The notes: generated by a model not told the origin, from the letters alone. 64,000 nt of DNA from Anoplopoma fimbria (GCF_027596085.1 NC_072472.1:10566219-10630218); one strand, 5' to 3'. Counted from the stretch's first letter, positions 47,986-64,000 are shown. Numbers and translations: made by a program.

Positions 47986-49336
47986 ATGGGAAACAGACCA
48001 TCAAAGAGTGGCAGCGGAGAGGAACCGGTCAAAACAACTTTGTTTGAAAAGGAGCCAAGTGGAATAACATACAGGATTCCTGCTCTCATTTATCTGAGGC
48101 ACATCCACACCTTCCTCGCCTTTGCAGAGAAGAGATCCTCACCCTGTGATTATGATGCCAAACTTCTTGTTATGAGAAGGGGAACATTGAAAGATGATGG
48201 ATCTGTTCAGGTTATTATTCACATGCAATAACCATCATATTAACCTTTTGCTTGAATATTGACAAATGTCAACATTATCCCTGCTCACCTTTTTAAAAAA
48301 AGGTTGTTTTTTTGTCATGTTTTTCCAGTGGTCGTCCAGTCAGGAGCTGTCCACAGCATGTCTACAAAACCACCGCACTATGAATCCCTGCCCTGTGTAT
48401 GAAAAAAACAGCAAAACATTGTTTTTGTTTTTCATCTGTGTCTGGGGAAACACCACAGAGAACAGGCAGGTTTTCACAGGTAAGAACAAGGCGCGTCTTT
48501 GCTGTGTTAGCAGCAGCGACGACGGTCAAACCTGGAGCCAAACGAGAGACTTGACCGAAAGTGTGATTGGGGAAACCATCCATAAGTGGGCCACGTTCGC
48601 TGTGGGTCCGGGCCACGGCGTTCAGCTGGAGAACGGCAGATTGATCATCCCAGCGTACGCCTATTACATCCCTTACAGATGCTGTTCCTTCCCCATTCCT
48701 TTTACAGTTTACCCACGTGCACTGTCAGTATACAGCGAGGACTTGGGTCAGACGTGGCATATAGGCAAGATGCTTCGAAAAAAGTCCTGTGAATGTGAAA
48801 TGGCAGAGATCATAGACCACGAGGGCAGGAGCCATCTTTACTGCAACGCTCGTAACCTTGGGGGCCACAGGTGTGAGGCCCTCAGTGAAAACAGCGGCGT
48901 GTATTTCGACAAACCTCACAGTGCCCCAGAGCTGGTCGAACCGCCCTCAGGCTGTCAAGGCAGCGTCATCGGCTTTCCCGCTCCCGAGTTTGTCCCCAAT
49001 GATGACGCTGAGAGCAAAGCTTGTGGCACATCGCTCTTGTCTCCGGACACACAGACCTGGCTCCTCTTCATCCACCCGACTAACAAGTCTAGCAGAAGGG
49101 ACATGGGCGTGTACTTGAACCGATCCCCGCTGCACTCATCAGGGTGGGACAGGCCCAGGATCATCCACAGCGGGCCCAGCGGCTACTCAGACCTGGCGTA
49201 CAACGGGGACAAGGATCAGTTCTCGTGCCTCATGGAGTGCGGGAAAGAGAGTGAACTCGAGCAGATCGCGTTCATGTCCTTTACCCTCAATGATGTCATG
49301 CAGACGGGCAGTAAGAAAGACAAGAAGATGCGTTGA
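47986..49336 (+). CDS. neu3: Sialidase-3, ganglioside neuraminidase (410 aa, 2 coding exons)
   Basis: Removes terminal sialic acid from gangliosides at the plasma membrane. Coding exons: 47986-48210 and 48329-49336; donor GTTATT, acceptor TTTTCCAG, phase 0. The N-terminus holds the (F/Y)RIP motif GITYRIPAL with the substrate-binding Arg at residue 30, then HTFLAFAEKR. Two clean Asp boxes (SxDxGxTW) are at 137-144 (SSDDGQTW) and 211-218 (SEDLGQTW). Other NEU3 blocks: HRTMNPCPVYE, WATFAVGPGHGVQLENGRL, IPAYAYYIP, EPPSGCQGSVIGFPAPE, GYSDLAY, CLMECG and EQIAFMSFT. Human NEU3 is about 430 aa. The first residues MGNRPSKSG fit an N-myristoylation signal (Gly2, Ser6, Lys7), which the human protein lacks as I remember it. 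Shares its promoter with xrra1. Confidence 0.94.
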
Positions 49337-51149
49337 ATTGCTTTATTTCTGTATTAACAAAGCGCTCTAACATTCTCCTGCAACCTAAAATGAAAAAGCA
49401 AAGCAAAAGCCACTAAATATGCTGTGCGGTAACATCTGTCTGTGTTTACTGTTGTTCTACAGTGTGGAGATGATAATGCATGCATGAGTCGTGTGTTTTG
49501 TTGTCTCCTTGTTTACATGAAAAAAGTATTTAGTCTAGTATTCATATGCAAGTTGCTGTGTAAGGAAGGAAACTTGGGTGGCTGATTTTAAAGCATGCTG
49601 TGCTGGACTATCATCTTCAAAAACAGGCTTTGTCTTCAGCATGTTTGACAAGTACTTAATGCCCATCTCTGCATCTTATTTAACTGTCAGTGTATTCTGA
49701 GCAGTGGAGTGAATTTGCCTACCTCTTTTTATTTTCATATGAAGATCATAGCAGGCCTTTATCAAGTAGAGCGTAGAGTTTCCTGCCTGGTCGGTCGCTC
49801 CTTTACATTTAGTATACTCTTGATTCACGTATGCCTTCTAGCCTGCCAGTGCACGACCTTCTCTGTAGGTCACGGTCAGCGGCGCCTCAAAAGTTGGCAA
49901 CAGAACTGGACGGAAAAGATAAACATTTACTTTTTACTTGCCACATCCAGCTACTCAATGAAGAGACCAACCAAACTGTACCGCAGCTATGAGTTAGAGG
50001 ATATCAGATGATGGGTTAATAGAACATTTGGGCTACTTTGTACTGTAAACAGATTATTACTTTCATTTTCAAAAGCAATATTTCAATTAATTATATTATT
50101 TAATTATTTATTTTCCACTTTACAGTGCATTTAGCATGATTTTCTGAACAGGCTTTTTTCCTCTAACATTATTTATTAAGTGCAATATCATGACCAGGTA
50201 TGATTGGCTGGCTGTTGGTTATCAAGTGAATGCATGTAACCGCATGTAACAGCAGCAGTAGACCCACTACTCCTAAAGCCACTGAGAAACTGCACACACA
50301 CAACCTTCTACTGAGCGACTTCAACATCCATCTTTGCCTAATGTTGTGAGGCAAAATGCCTCCAGGTGGTCTCACACTAGTTTCATTGTGTTTTTTTGTT
50401 GACTGTTGTGGAAAGTGACAAAACATGCATGAAACATGTATTTTAGTAGAAAATAAAAGTAACCTGTTATCACGCGACTCATCTTTTGTTCAGTGTTGTG
50501 CTTTTTTTCCCCCTCTGATTGTAGTTTAATTACAGTAATCATTGCTTTTAACAACTGAATGTTTGGATACTTTAACGCACACAATACGATTAGAACAATA
50601 ATCATCGGTCAGATAGGGATAGAGGATAAAACAATAGACAGCGCATGGGAGTGTTTTTTAAAAGCTGTTATGAAAAACACTTTATTGGCTGTTGGGAGTA
50701 TTTAATTCCCTCCGCAGCTGAAGTAGGCTTAGGCCATGATGAAATGATGTGAAGGACTTTTGTTCTGAAGCGACCTGTGGGGAGTTGAATGTGATTGAGC
50801 AGATGTGCAGACAGCCGGGATGAATTAGGGACAGGAAGGAGCGTCTAATGTTGAGGATGGAATGTAGATATTCTGTAATTTTCAAGTTATTTCTAATGTT
50901 ACAAGAGAGGTAGTTGTTTTTTTAAACTGCAATTAACAAATGAGAACTAGTCGGTCTTGACCTGCTGTCTGAGTATCTTGACAAATGAAACAATATAAAT
51001 TATAATTCACTAAAAGAACTTTAATGTTGTCACTGGTAACAACAGCAGGGCCGCTACATAATGTTGCTGTGGTTTTTATCAAACGTTACTCAAACAGGAG
51101 TAAATATTTAATGTATTGAAAACTTCTTTTAGACGTACAAATATGAGCT

Positions 51150-51426
51150 CCGTTCCAAATCACACATTATTATTTTTTTTGCTTTTAGTACATACTGCAG
51201 CTTCCCATTCAAAGTACGTACTGTTGCATGCAGTATGCACTAAATGTGGACTTTGTCATAGCAATGCACCTTGAACTTTGACCCTCTTGCTCATATATAT
51301 GCTAGGCAGAGGATTGTGGGTGAAATAGTCAGAAATGCATGCTGGCTTGCGTACTGCAAAACGTGACTGGATGACAAACTATGTATTGTATACTAAATAG
51401 TATGTTACTTTAGGTATTGGAACAGA
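51150..51426. mobile_element. Non-autonomous DNA transposon (MITE-like)
   Basis: The ends CCGTTCCAAATCACAC and, in reverse complement, CTGTTCCAATACCTAAAG form short imperfect terminal inverted repeats. The inside (AGTACATACTGCAG, GCATGCAGTATGCACTAAA, GCAGAGGATTGTGGGTGAAA, GCATGCTGGCTTGC) is a repeat I recognise from other fish sequences. No ORF. Superfamily not determined. Confidence 0.6.
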
Positions 51427-53477
51427 TATCTGGTGTGCTAGTGAGTATTTAGTATAGCAGGATGGTCACCCAATGTGATGGAGGAGCAGCTCCTGCCTGT
51501 ATGTTAGAATTTGGCAACCCTTTAAGTCCACTTAAAACTTCACTGAATGTATTTAAATGTCACAATACAGATGCAAAAGTATTAAATAGCACAATCGCTC
51601 TCCTCATACTGGCATACATTGCCTTGCTCAGTTAAATTACTATAGTAGTAAGGGAATTTCAGTTGACACCTGCAGCTACAGGCTACTTGGTACTTCATTG
51701 CTGTGCCTGATCATTTATACATTCAGTGAACTGGTATGAAAGCAACAACTACACAAGGTATTACGTGTAACTTATTAGATGTGGGGGCCTTTTGTAAATC
51801 TCAAATGTGCTCCTCTATTGCCAGGCTACTTATTTGCTCTCTGTTTTTCATCACCTTTTCCAAACAGCTTCTTCACAAGAAGGATGAATCATGCGGTGAA
51901 ACCTGTTTTTCTTCGGCAGCGTTGGCAGTGACACATGCTACATTTTTCAGCACATATGCTAATCTTTATCAGAGGGTGGCTTTGTGTAATACACATAGGA
52001 CGCCAGCCGTAGTGTTGGCGTCACAGATGTGTTGCGTTTGTGGTAATAAGCATGTGTGTCGTCCCAGCAGGATCAGCGCAGGACACAAAGCTATCACATT
52101 GTTCTTGAAGCGTCCATTTGAATGACCCAGAGGCCCAAAGGTGAAGCTTCCACACATTTGGGACGATGACAGGAGTCCATTTAGTTGGTGGTTTAGTTTC
52201 TGTTGTTTTTTTTCTAAATAAGTGGAAATATTGCATGGCTTAGTAGCTCTAACTGATGTTTTTCTGTGTTTTTCATCCCCCCTATGTACTACTTGTAAAG
52301 CAGCCATTTTTTTCCTATTACATATTAAGTATTACCAAGGATAAGAGTAATTCACCAAACCCTTAAAATACATCTAACTATAACATATGTAAATTAGCAC
52401 TTGTATTTTCATATGCAATTATATATCTGTGTGTACACATGGTTAATAACTCAGAAGTGCCATTTATTCAAACCTCAATTCCCTCATGCCACCACAGATA
52501 TTTAGGAGATCTGGGTATGAGTGAGTCTGCAAAAAAAACCAAAGCTGTTTAGTCCCACATTAATATAAAAGAAAGCTAAAAAGTGGGTCATGTCAACAAA
52601 AAAAATGGTCTTTGACAGAATGCAAATGCAAAACACTCAAAAATAACAGCCTAATCTAAATCTGCACGGGCACTAACAATATTTCACAAGCAGTTTTGCA
52701 TTTTGCAAAAGCTTCTGATGTGCCTAGCTATAACTAAAATATCTCCCCCAAAAATATTTCTATTTCAATACCTATATAGTACAGACAAGCAGAAGAAATC
52801 ATGGCACGGTCTCCATGCTCAGTACTTGTTGCGGTCATTGTCTATACTTGCCAATAGACTCATTATGGTGTAACACAATATCACACCAGTAAGTACACGC
52901 AAAGGCACATTCAGAGTTGCACTGGGTGCAGAAATGGTGTAACCAAACCTGTCCAGGTTTCAAGGGAGCCTCAAGGTATTTCTGATAAGCTTTGAATATG
53001 TATATTACGCTGTAGGTGTTATCTACTGGTGTCCTTGTTTGCTGGTTTCATTTACGAGTGCAGACTAGCTGTAACAAAGAGAAAAATCAGCAGTTCAAAG
53101 AGCTGCTGCTTGTTTTTTTACTTTGTCTGCATAAGCATGTTGAATCTGAGGGATTACAGTCTTGTGCAAATACAGTCATTAGTGAGTGAGTCATCAACAG
53201 TATGTCGTTCTGTTAACTGTATAGAGGGAAGCTAAAAGCCATCATGGGAGCACATGGTACGTTACAATGGAGGTTGATTTATAATCCTAGAACTCACAGC
53301 ATTGTGGGTAATAGCTAATATGCTATTTAATGTCTTTTTGGGGTTGTTTGTATGAAGCTTATAAATTAATATTCCTGTACATATATATATACAAATAAAC
53401 AGTTTATTTCAAATGTTGACATGGTGGGTTAGCTTACTTTAACATAGCAGCTATGGTTTAGCCTATAGGTTCAGGTT

Positions 53478-53478
<1 letters not shown>

Positions 53479-53531
<53 letters not shown>
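53479..53531 (+). repeat. (ATA)n microsatellite
   Basis: About seventeen uninterrupted AAT triplets. Confidence 0.93.
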
Positions 53532-53533
<2 letters not shown>

Positions 53534-55659
53534 ACAATTCTTATCTGACTTTCTATTTACATTTTGACTTGAATAGTGTGTAATCTCCCGTATGGAAAAC
53601 CTTTTGTCTCCAATGTAAATGTTTGCACAACAGCTCTGAAGTTTTTTTTCAAACAGAAACGACCTTTAAAACAAGTTATGTGCTTTGTTCGTTTAGGTTT
53701 GAGCAACAGACAGGATACATTCAGTATGAGTTGTCTCGTCTCTCGTTTGGTTTCTCTTTGTTGCAAGACAGTAAAATATAAGTTATGCAGGCAAAAAAGT
53801 TACATTTTCAAGGTTTGATTAAAGTATCTTTGTACACTGGAAGCTACACTCAGTCTAACTGAACATCATCAGAGTCACAGAAGGGAGCAACGTTTCAGCT
53901 GCTCCTTCAGGAATTCTTTCATGTTTCATATATTTAACCTTTATCTTGTTAACTCACTGCCAAACATAAAAGCCTATTTACAGTACAATGTAACCTTGCA
54001 CCAAATAAAACAACTTCATCCGCTTTGGAGATTGTTGCTGTTTTCAATGAAGAAAAAAACCAAAGAATCCCAAAATGAACAAATCCCCCCTTCACATAAC
54101 AAAAATATTGAAAAAATACAAAACTAAAGGGAAAAAGACATGAAATGCACAGTATAAAACGATTTGTGCATGTGTGCAAGAATCTAGGGAACAAACGATA
54201 CAGAGAGAGAACTCCCAGAGAAATGAGCAGAGAAGCTATATTTTTAGGCTTCCACAAAAACAAAAGAAAATTGTTACATTTGCTAAATCTTACCCCAAGT
54301 TACCTGTGGCAAGAGTAACATCACATTTGATAAACTCAGTCATATCATTTATGTTCTATCATTTGAAAACTACTAGTTCCCCACAGTGTGACCAAATCTT
54401 TTTCTGGGATGCTCAGTGACCTTTCCACAAAGTCCAACTGTCTCAAACCTCTGATTTAGGAATGATGCTCCTCACGAGAATGGCATCAAAGTGATGTCAC
54501 CATCTTTTGATACAGTTTAGGACAACACAAAGTCTATACGTCAGACGGACACACAGCCGTGTCTGCAGACCGCAGATTCTTGAAAGCACGAGTGCCCCTC
54601 CAGCACAGATCCTGGATCAAACTGCCAGACAATTTAGAGTAAGAAAAAATGGCTTACAAGGGCACTGCAAATCTACATAAGCCATAAAAGCCATGCCACA
54701 TTTACACCCTGTTAGGGCTATTCTCTCTTAAAGGGACATGCGCACAGTTTACAAACAGGAAAGGCAGAAAGACTGCTGAGAAAGCAGCAGGGTTGGGAAA
54801 GTTACTTTCAAAATCTTACCCACTTCTGATTGCCAATTTTATATTTTAAGTACTAACATAATGCGCTCTAATTAAAAAGCCAGTGTATCAGTAACTGTTG
54901 CTGTATAATTCATTAATTTGAATTAAGAACAAGTAATTTGTGCCATCATTATTTCAGCATGTGTAAAAAATGCTCACAATATTTGGTTATTTTCAAAGTA
55001 ATAATTCAATCTTTAAAACATGTGATCAGTTTTTTTTTTTTCACTGCAACAACTTTACAAGTAAACCATTGTTCCCAACCCTGTAAAGCAGTGAGCGTGG
55101 CAGACCAGTCACATGCACACTATGGGTAATGTTAGGCTAGACACATGAGCACTAACCTTTGGCTCTCTGGCTGCCGGGTACTAAACATCATACAGAATAA
55201 CAGGCAGTTGCGAGGGGAGGAGACTCATGTCCAATGAAAGTACCATTCACACTTTAAAGTTGCATTTTAGCACAGAGGTTTTTTTTTTTTTCCCCCACTT
55301 TAGAACATTTGATTAACAAAGAGTCAAACCTGCTTAGACATCAGTTGAATATCTTTCAACTTCTCTTGGTCTCTTTGGACGGCAGAGACTCACCCTCTGT
55401 AGAAATAATGAATCTGAGAACAATCAGCAGTGAGCGATGTATGATCTGTTATGTTTTTTTTTCCCCAATCGAGAGATCTTTTTTTTTCATACATGATACA
55501 ACGTACTGCGCAAAATGGATATGCGCACATACTGGAAGCATAATGTTGCTGAGGACATGCAAGTTGTTGAGTATACAGCAGAGCAAAAAGCGATGTTTCC
55601 CATTGTCATTTGTCTTCTTCATCATCTCGAAACATCATCTGTCACTCAGATTTGCATCT

Positions 55660-58600
55660 TCAAGCGCGCAACTCTTTCTTCGAGTGTGGCTTGTTTCCCA
55701 GCAGGGCATCAATCTCAGTAATAGTTTGAGGGTTCATTTGGGTTAAAATCTGTAAGCAGGGAAAAAGGAAGGCAAATAGTTGGGTTTTTTTTGTCAATTT
55801 TGTCACTTACATTGCACATAAATAATCATATCTATTGGTTCAAACAACTATGGCTCAGTATGTCAGGCTAAATTATTCTTAACATGAAAGGAAAAGAAGG
55901 AAATAAATTCTACCCGTAGGGCGCCCAGGTTCTCAAGTAGCTGGTCTGCGTTAGAAACTCCCAGAAGTACTGAGCTGACTCCTTCACTGCGCAGACACCA
56001 GGCTGAGAAAAAATAAATAAAGAGAGAGAGAGAGAAAACAAATAAAACTCACAATCAATTAAAGTGAGTGAGATCCAAAGAAAACGTTGAGTTTTTAGTA
56101 TTTTGCAGGAATCAGACATTTAACATTGTTAAATGCACAAACACATATCTACCAAAAATATTTGAGTAGGAATTCTGACCCAGGATCAGATGACCAAATT
56201 CACTTTGGTCTACCCAAATAAGTTCATTTTATAGCTGGCAGAACATTTCAGATTTGAAAAAAAAAAAGAAATCTAAAATGGATCAAACTTGCAGTCACAC
56301 AACAATAAAATAAGCAATGTTACTTTATCTCTCCACTGTACAGTCATGTTATTTTCCCGGGTCGTACCTATGGCTAACTGTGCAGCGGTGCAGCCCAGTC
56401 TGTCCGCCAGTAGATGGAGCTCCTTGATTTTAGCGAGCTGCCTGCGGCCCTCCTCGCTGTTCACTCGCTCCTTCAGCCACTGGTATCCCTTCACCAGGAG
56501 CAAAATGGAGAAAAGCATTAGTACGGTAGTGATTACACACTGCAGAACCCCGCTGATCAGAGAGAGAATTACACTAAGGCTGATTTACAATGAGAGAAAT
56601 CCCAGAGGGGGGGCTAGTCAAATCAAACTGACCTTCATTGCTGCTCTGGAGCACTCTGGCACACCATCGCTGTACTTCCCTGTGATTAATCCACAAGCAA
56701 GTGGAGACCAGGTCATTGCTCCGACACCTGAAAAAATGGAATAAGAGCAGATGTTTGAATGAAACAGGAGGAACCTTCAATTAAACATAATTAAGATAAT
56801 TAGAGCTGCAAGGTTGTGGATGTCTGACCGATCTTGTGGTAGAGCTCAGGAAGCTGCACCTCCACTTTATCCCTCTGGAAATAGTGATACTCCGCCTGCT
56901 CACACACGGGTGGTATCAGGTTGAACTGGCGTGCCACCGAATACGCCTCCTGGTGAGGAGACAACAGAGACAAAATGGTTACACGAGCAGCATTTATGCC
57001 ATAACCCGACAGCCTTCAGTTTGTTAAAAGTGAGCTTTTCTGTGTGTGAGATCAGCATTCACCATGATCTCCATGGCGCTCCAGCGTGATGTTCCCCAGT
57101 ACATGGCCATACCCTGGTTTATTACAAACGTCATGGCCCGCACAATCTCTGTAAATCGCAGCAAACATCATATTTACATAACACTCTTTTTGAACAATTT
57201 AATGCAATGCATTGAAGCAACCAAGAATAATAATTTCAAACATCCTTAACTGACCTTCCATCGGACTGTTGACATCGTTTCTGTTGGCGAAAACAATGTC
57301 CACATAATCCAGCTGGAGTCTTGATAAGGATCCTCGTAAACCTGTTGTAAACAACGGTCAGTGATTAGATGTGATGTCATCACAATGACTATGACTCAAC
57401 AGCTCTGACTCAGCACTTCGGCACAGTGGTGCTTTGAGCTAAATGCTAACATGGTCACTATGAAAATGTTGTTTAGTAGGTTTTATGTTCACCATGTTGA
57501 TGCATATCTTTTATTGTTGTTTAATTGTGTCAGACTTATATATTTTACATACTCTGCATGCTTTTATGTTTTGTGCTGATGACTGTGCTAACAATGCAGC
57601 ATAATCTTGTCTCTAGTCTATGTCTCTATTTTATATAAGTGTCCCTCATTCTTTTGCTTCATATGTGTTGTTCTATTAGCATGTCTTAATAGTACCTGAC
57701 TATGTAGTATAAGGGTGTCCTGAATGATGTTACTACTTATATTAATATTCTCTCTTTTTTTTTTATTGTCTCTGTAACCTTTGTAAAGGGGAAATAATGC
57801 ATAACTTTGTAATTTCAATCTTATATTCTGTTTTAAGGGTGACTTTGTAAAATATGTCTAAGGACTACAGATGAAAAAAAGTCACTTGGCTAACTCTGGC
57901 GGATTTACAGAAATGTTTTATTAATGTGCACTGTCCCTCCCAAATATACCAATGAAATAGAATAAAAATAAATGTTTACAATCTTAATATATATCAGGTT
58001 GTTAATGCCTGAGTATTTTCTCATTTTGTTAAGAACGTCAATGCATATTGGGCATCACAGTTTTTGAAAATATATATATATATTTCCATATATACACATT
58101 TGCCAATCACATTTTTAGTCGTAATATAAGGTTAATGTAAATGATAATTGTGATATTAAAACAAAACCTCAATCTTCAAATGATATTCCCCCCCAAAAAT
58201 GTGCTTTATAAATTTAGATGACGTGATTGTGTATCACGATATATGATTTCATCACGTTACGATTCCATAGAAAGACAGAATATATTATCATATTGATTTA
58301 TTGCCGATCACTTATGTTAATTAGCACTGAACACAAAGTGCAGCAGAGGTTAAAGGGTAAACCAAAGTAGGTCCACTTCATGGTGGCACTAGAGCAAAAG
58401 TGAGGGGGATAACCAAAGTAATTAGGATTCGTCTTCTAGGTAGGAATCATGACTCTCTGTACAAAATTGCAATCCATCTAAGTGTTGCTGAGATAATTCA
58501 GTCCGAACCAAAGTGGTGGACTGAGAGACCAATATTTCCATCGATAGAGCCACTCTGCTAGCGTGGCTACAACCACATCAGTGTGGTAGGAATACATGGG

Positions 58601-61117
58601 GGAAAAGCATCTATGCAATATTTTGACAATACAGATTCTCAAGAATAAGTTGATTAACTACATTGGTCGACACAGTGCGAGACTGGAGGGCAAAAATGAA
58701 ATAATAGATAGATAGATAATATTGTGTTTGAAATGCTATGCTTGATTTTTACATTCTCAAATGTTTTTTTCATCAGTACAACCCTGGGTACGTTAGCGGT
58801 TTGATATAGAGGTTGAAGCCAGAAAATGAAGTGAAATATGAAGTCCAAATATGAGTGCTGTCCTTGCACGTAGTCCACTTACTTACACAGTGGCCCTCAA
58901 ATCAAAAGCCTCATGGCAATGACGGTCAAGCAGCCCATTCCACTCATTGGTAAATGGTCAGCCCCGAGGCCACACTTCTTACAAAACATACAATAAAGAT
59001 GTCCCTATAAGGGCCGATTTAAGATTAAGGCTTTCTTTAGGATTATTTTGGGGGATGGGGAACTGATTAAGTGTCTGGAAAGATGACCATGAGATGTTAT
59101 TGGCACTGAAACTTCATCTCAACGTTCCCTCATCTGACCCCTCTTACTTTTTTTGTCTTACTTTAAAGACAGACTTCAGTTAGCAGCAATATCTGATGAC
59201 AATCCACCAAAACGTCCTTAATCAGATTTCACTCAGTATTTCATCAATTTCTCTCACTATTGCTATAATCATGCTCTTCTTCTCCTACGAGCAAACAGTC
59301 CACGAACACGTCCTCACAACCATCAACTATTGCAAAGGACTTTGGTATATGGTGGTTTATTTGATTTAAAGGCATGTTAATGTTTCACTGTGAAACTAAA
59401 CATGGAGTGGCTTTGACTGAGCAAGACAAACACTGTACTCAAAGATCAAAAGGGGTTATAATGTACTAATGTATTCTGTGAAACCTTTTATATTAAATAA
59501 AAGTACAATACAATACAATTAAACAGTCTTTTGAAATGTGACCTCTAAGCGTACGTTAACAAAATACTGTACTTTTTTTTTTTAATACACAGTATTTAAC
59601 TTTCCTGGAGCTAACCCTGAACCTTCTTGTATTTGTTAATGATTTATTATTAATTCATTTCAAGTATTTCACTGTACAAAAAAATACTCTACCTTCAATA
59701 ATGTGCTTTCTGGAGAGTCCTCTCTCTGTCTCTGCTCTGTTGAGTGATGAATATATTATTATATTGAAAAGATGAATGAAAACAATGCTTTTACCTAAAA
59801 AAACATATAATCTTTTGGTGTTATACTTACTGGCCTCCCCAATAGATCTTTGTTGTGATGACAAAACTTGAACGCCTGGCAAAGACACATGATGATTATG
59901 AGCACAGTTATCATGTGTAATTATTCAAAAGAATGTTTGTCTGAAATCTTTGATCTTTTGATTTCTAAATGTAAGTATAAAAGTTTTCTTTCTGCTTGCC
60001 TGCAATCATTGGTACAATAAAAAATAGATGTGGATATATTTATTCTTTTTTTTTGACAGGTTTGGCAGTCACCAGTGTTTATTTTAAAATGGTAACATTT
60101 TAATCCTTTTATACTCTTTCTGAGGCTAAAGCTCCTCATTTGTCTAAAATGTATGAATTTCCCTTGAGATATTTTGATGCGCCCGTTCCAACAGTCATAA
60201 AAACTTTAGCCATGAAGTGCATTTCAGAAAAGCAAGCATTATTTTATTAAGATTTTAAAAAGTATTTTCATAATATAATAGGGTTGGAAAGCTTTACACA
60301 TGCATGTGAGGCAGTTCCGAAAAAATGAGTAATATCACCTCCATCCTTTCTTCTTGATAATGTTCCCTAGAGTGATTTCCGCTCTGAGGAGAAACACATA
60401 ATTTATTGTGATAGGTTGATGCTAAATTCAGATTGCTGCAAGACAATGTTGAATCATACAGGACCTCTGCAGACATGTCATATGTTAAACACTCAAGAGA
60501 TAAGATGCATAAGAGAATATGAAGAACATTTAAAAGTACATCCTAGGGAAAGAAAAACAGAAGCAAAAGTTCACTGGATGCTTGGAGGAAGAAGAAGTGA
60601 AACCTGACCTTCCAGAGGCGTACACCTCTGCTGTGTCGAACAGGTTCACCCCGTTCTCATAAGCTATGGTCATCAGGTTCTCGGCCATCTGGGGGAACAA
60701 AAACATTCAGACTGAGCAAGGGAGACAAATTCCAATTACACAGAGGTCGTCTGTGAAGGGCACGATGCAGGAAGGCTAATATAGTAGAGATAATATCTAA
60801 TATTGCACTGAGCTACTTTAGTTTCTAGGTATCAGGTCTGCAGGATTTTCAAATATTTCTATAATTGAAAACCCAGATTTCCTCAAAGCAATACGAGTGA
60901 GAGTATTCAGGAATCAACTTCTCATACAAATAGAAACAACAGAGCTCTCACCTCATCAGAGATCTGTGATCCAAATGTCACCCAGGTGCCTGAACGAGGG
61001 GAGAGACAGAGACAGGTTTTTTTTGAGAGGTTGAAAGGGAGATGAATATTATACTGGCTTCAAACCAACTCACCTAACCCGAGGCAGGAAACTCGTAGGC
61101 CAGACTTCCCTAGGTTC
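55660..61117 (-). CDS. kcnab3: Voltage-gated K+ channel beta subunit 3, 13 exons, 5' end not found in window
   Basis: An aldo-keto reductase-fold cytoplasmic subunit that binds NADPH and Kv1 channels. Exons, 5' to 3': 61074-61117, 60952-60989, 60609-60688, 60339-60383, 59831-59875, 59693-59736, 57255-57341, 57063-57148, 56829-56949, 56633-56727, 56368-56488, 55914-56002, 55660-55749; all in phase, 327 codons plus stop. Motifs: [40 protein letters not shown] (AKR Asp and Tyr), [11 protein letters not shown] (Lys), [92 protein letters not shown] and [11 protein letters not shown] at the end. [40 protein letters not shown] and NKPHSKK point to beta-3 rather than beta-1 or -2. The first exon present starts in phase (AG|G, Arg), so the variable N-terminus lies upstream, probably past 64000. 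Confidence 0.9.
57342..59692 (-). other. kcnab3: kcnab3 intron between the HIIEG and LRGSL exons
   Basis: A 2.35 kb intron between exons 6 and 7, the largest in the part of the gene seen here. I recognise no exon, repeat family or RNA gene in it beyond short A/T-rich runs. Confidence 0.75.

Positions 61118-64000
<2,883 letters not shown>

Larger units (their letters stand above)
49337..55659. other. neu3-kcnab3 convergent intergenic region with 3' UTRs
   Basis: neu3 (+) and kcnab3 (-) converge here. A plus-strand AATAAA at 50452-50457 is one possible neu3 end. It contains a MITE-like repeat (51150-51426) and an (ATA)n run (53479-53531). No other exon or RNA gene recognised; the sequence next to 55660 is presumably kcnab3 3' UTR. 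Confidence 0.6.

Overview
This window is vertebrate nuclear DNA, almost certainly from a ray-finned (teleost) fish. Every host gene is split by GT-AG introns. The transposable elements are typical of fish: a Tc1 element, an RTE-type LINE, a LINE tail ending in GATG units, and short MITEs. The protein-coding genes read as fish orthologues of known vertebrate genes. I rebuilt exons by hand from splice sites, codon phase and family motifs; no alignment or database was run.

Layout. 1-5700: an AT-rich satellite-like array (period about 250-310 bp), interrupted by a Tc1 element whose transposase ORF is intact (193-1734) and by a frameshifted LINE (about 1784-4790). 5740-12816 (+): mepce, the 7SK snRNA gamma-methylphosphate capping enzyme, with a 5' UTR exon and four coding exons. 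19900-20510 (-): a three-exon beta-defensin gene whose exons are too short for ordinary ORF finding. 21768-22215: a LINE 3' fragment. 22544-26068 (+): spag7, seven exons, R3H domain. 28140-29050: an AT-rich minisatellite. 29424-34943 (+): chrdl2, eleven exons, a secreted BMP antagonist with three VWC domains. 42180-47002 (-): xrra1, seventeen exons, leucine-rich repeats. 47000-47985: the xrra1/neu3 divergent promoter with a perfect NRF1 palindrome. 47986-49336 (+): neu3, the ganglioside sialidase. 55660-61117 (-): kcnab3, a voltage-gated K+ channel beta subunit, thirteen exons, with its first exon(s) not found in the window.

The genes do not form a pathway; they are neighbours by synteny. From memory, CHRDL2, XRRA1 and NEU3 lie close together on human 11q13, and SPAG7 and KCNAB3 both lie on 17p13, so the window looks like two ancestral blocks joined or interleaved in fish. 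I found no novel multi-gene system. The points most worth checking are the hidden defensin gene, a possible N-myristoylation signal on Neu3, an overlapping upstream ORF on mepce, a hairpin near the defensin 3' end, and the lopsided Tc1 element nested in the satellite.
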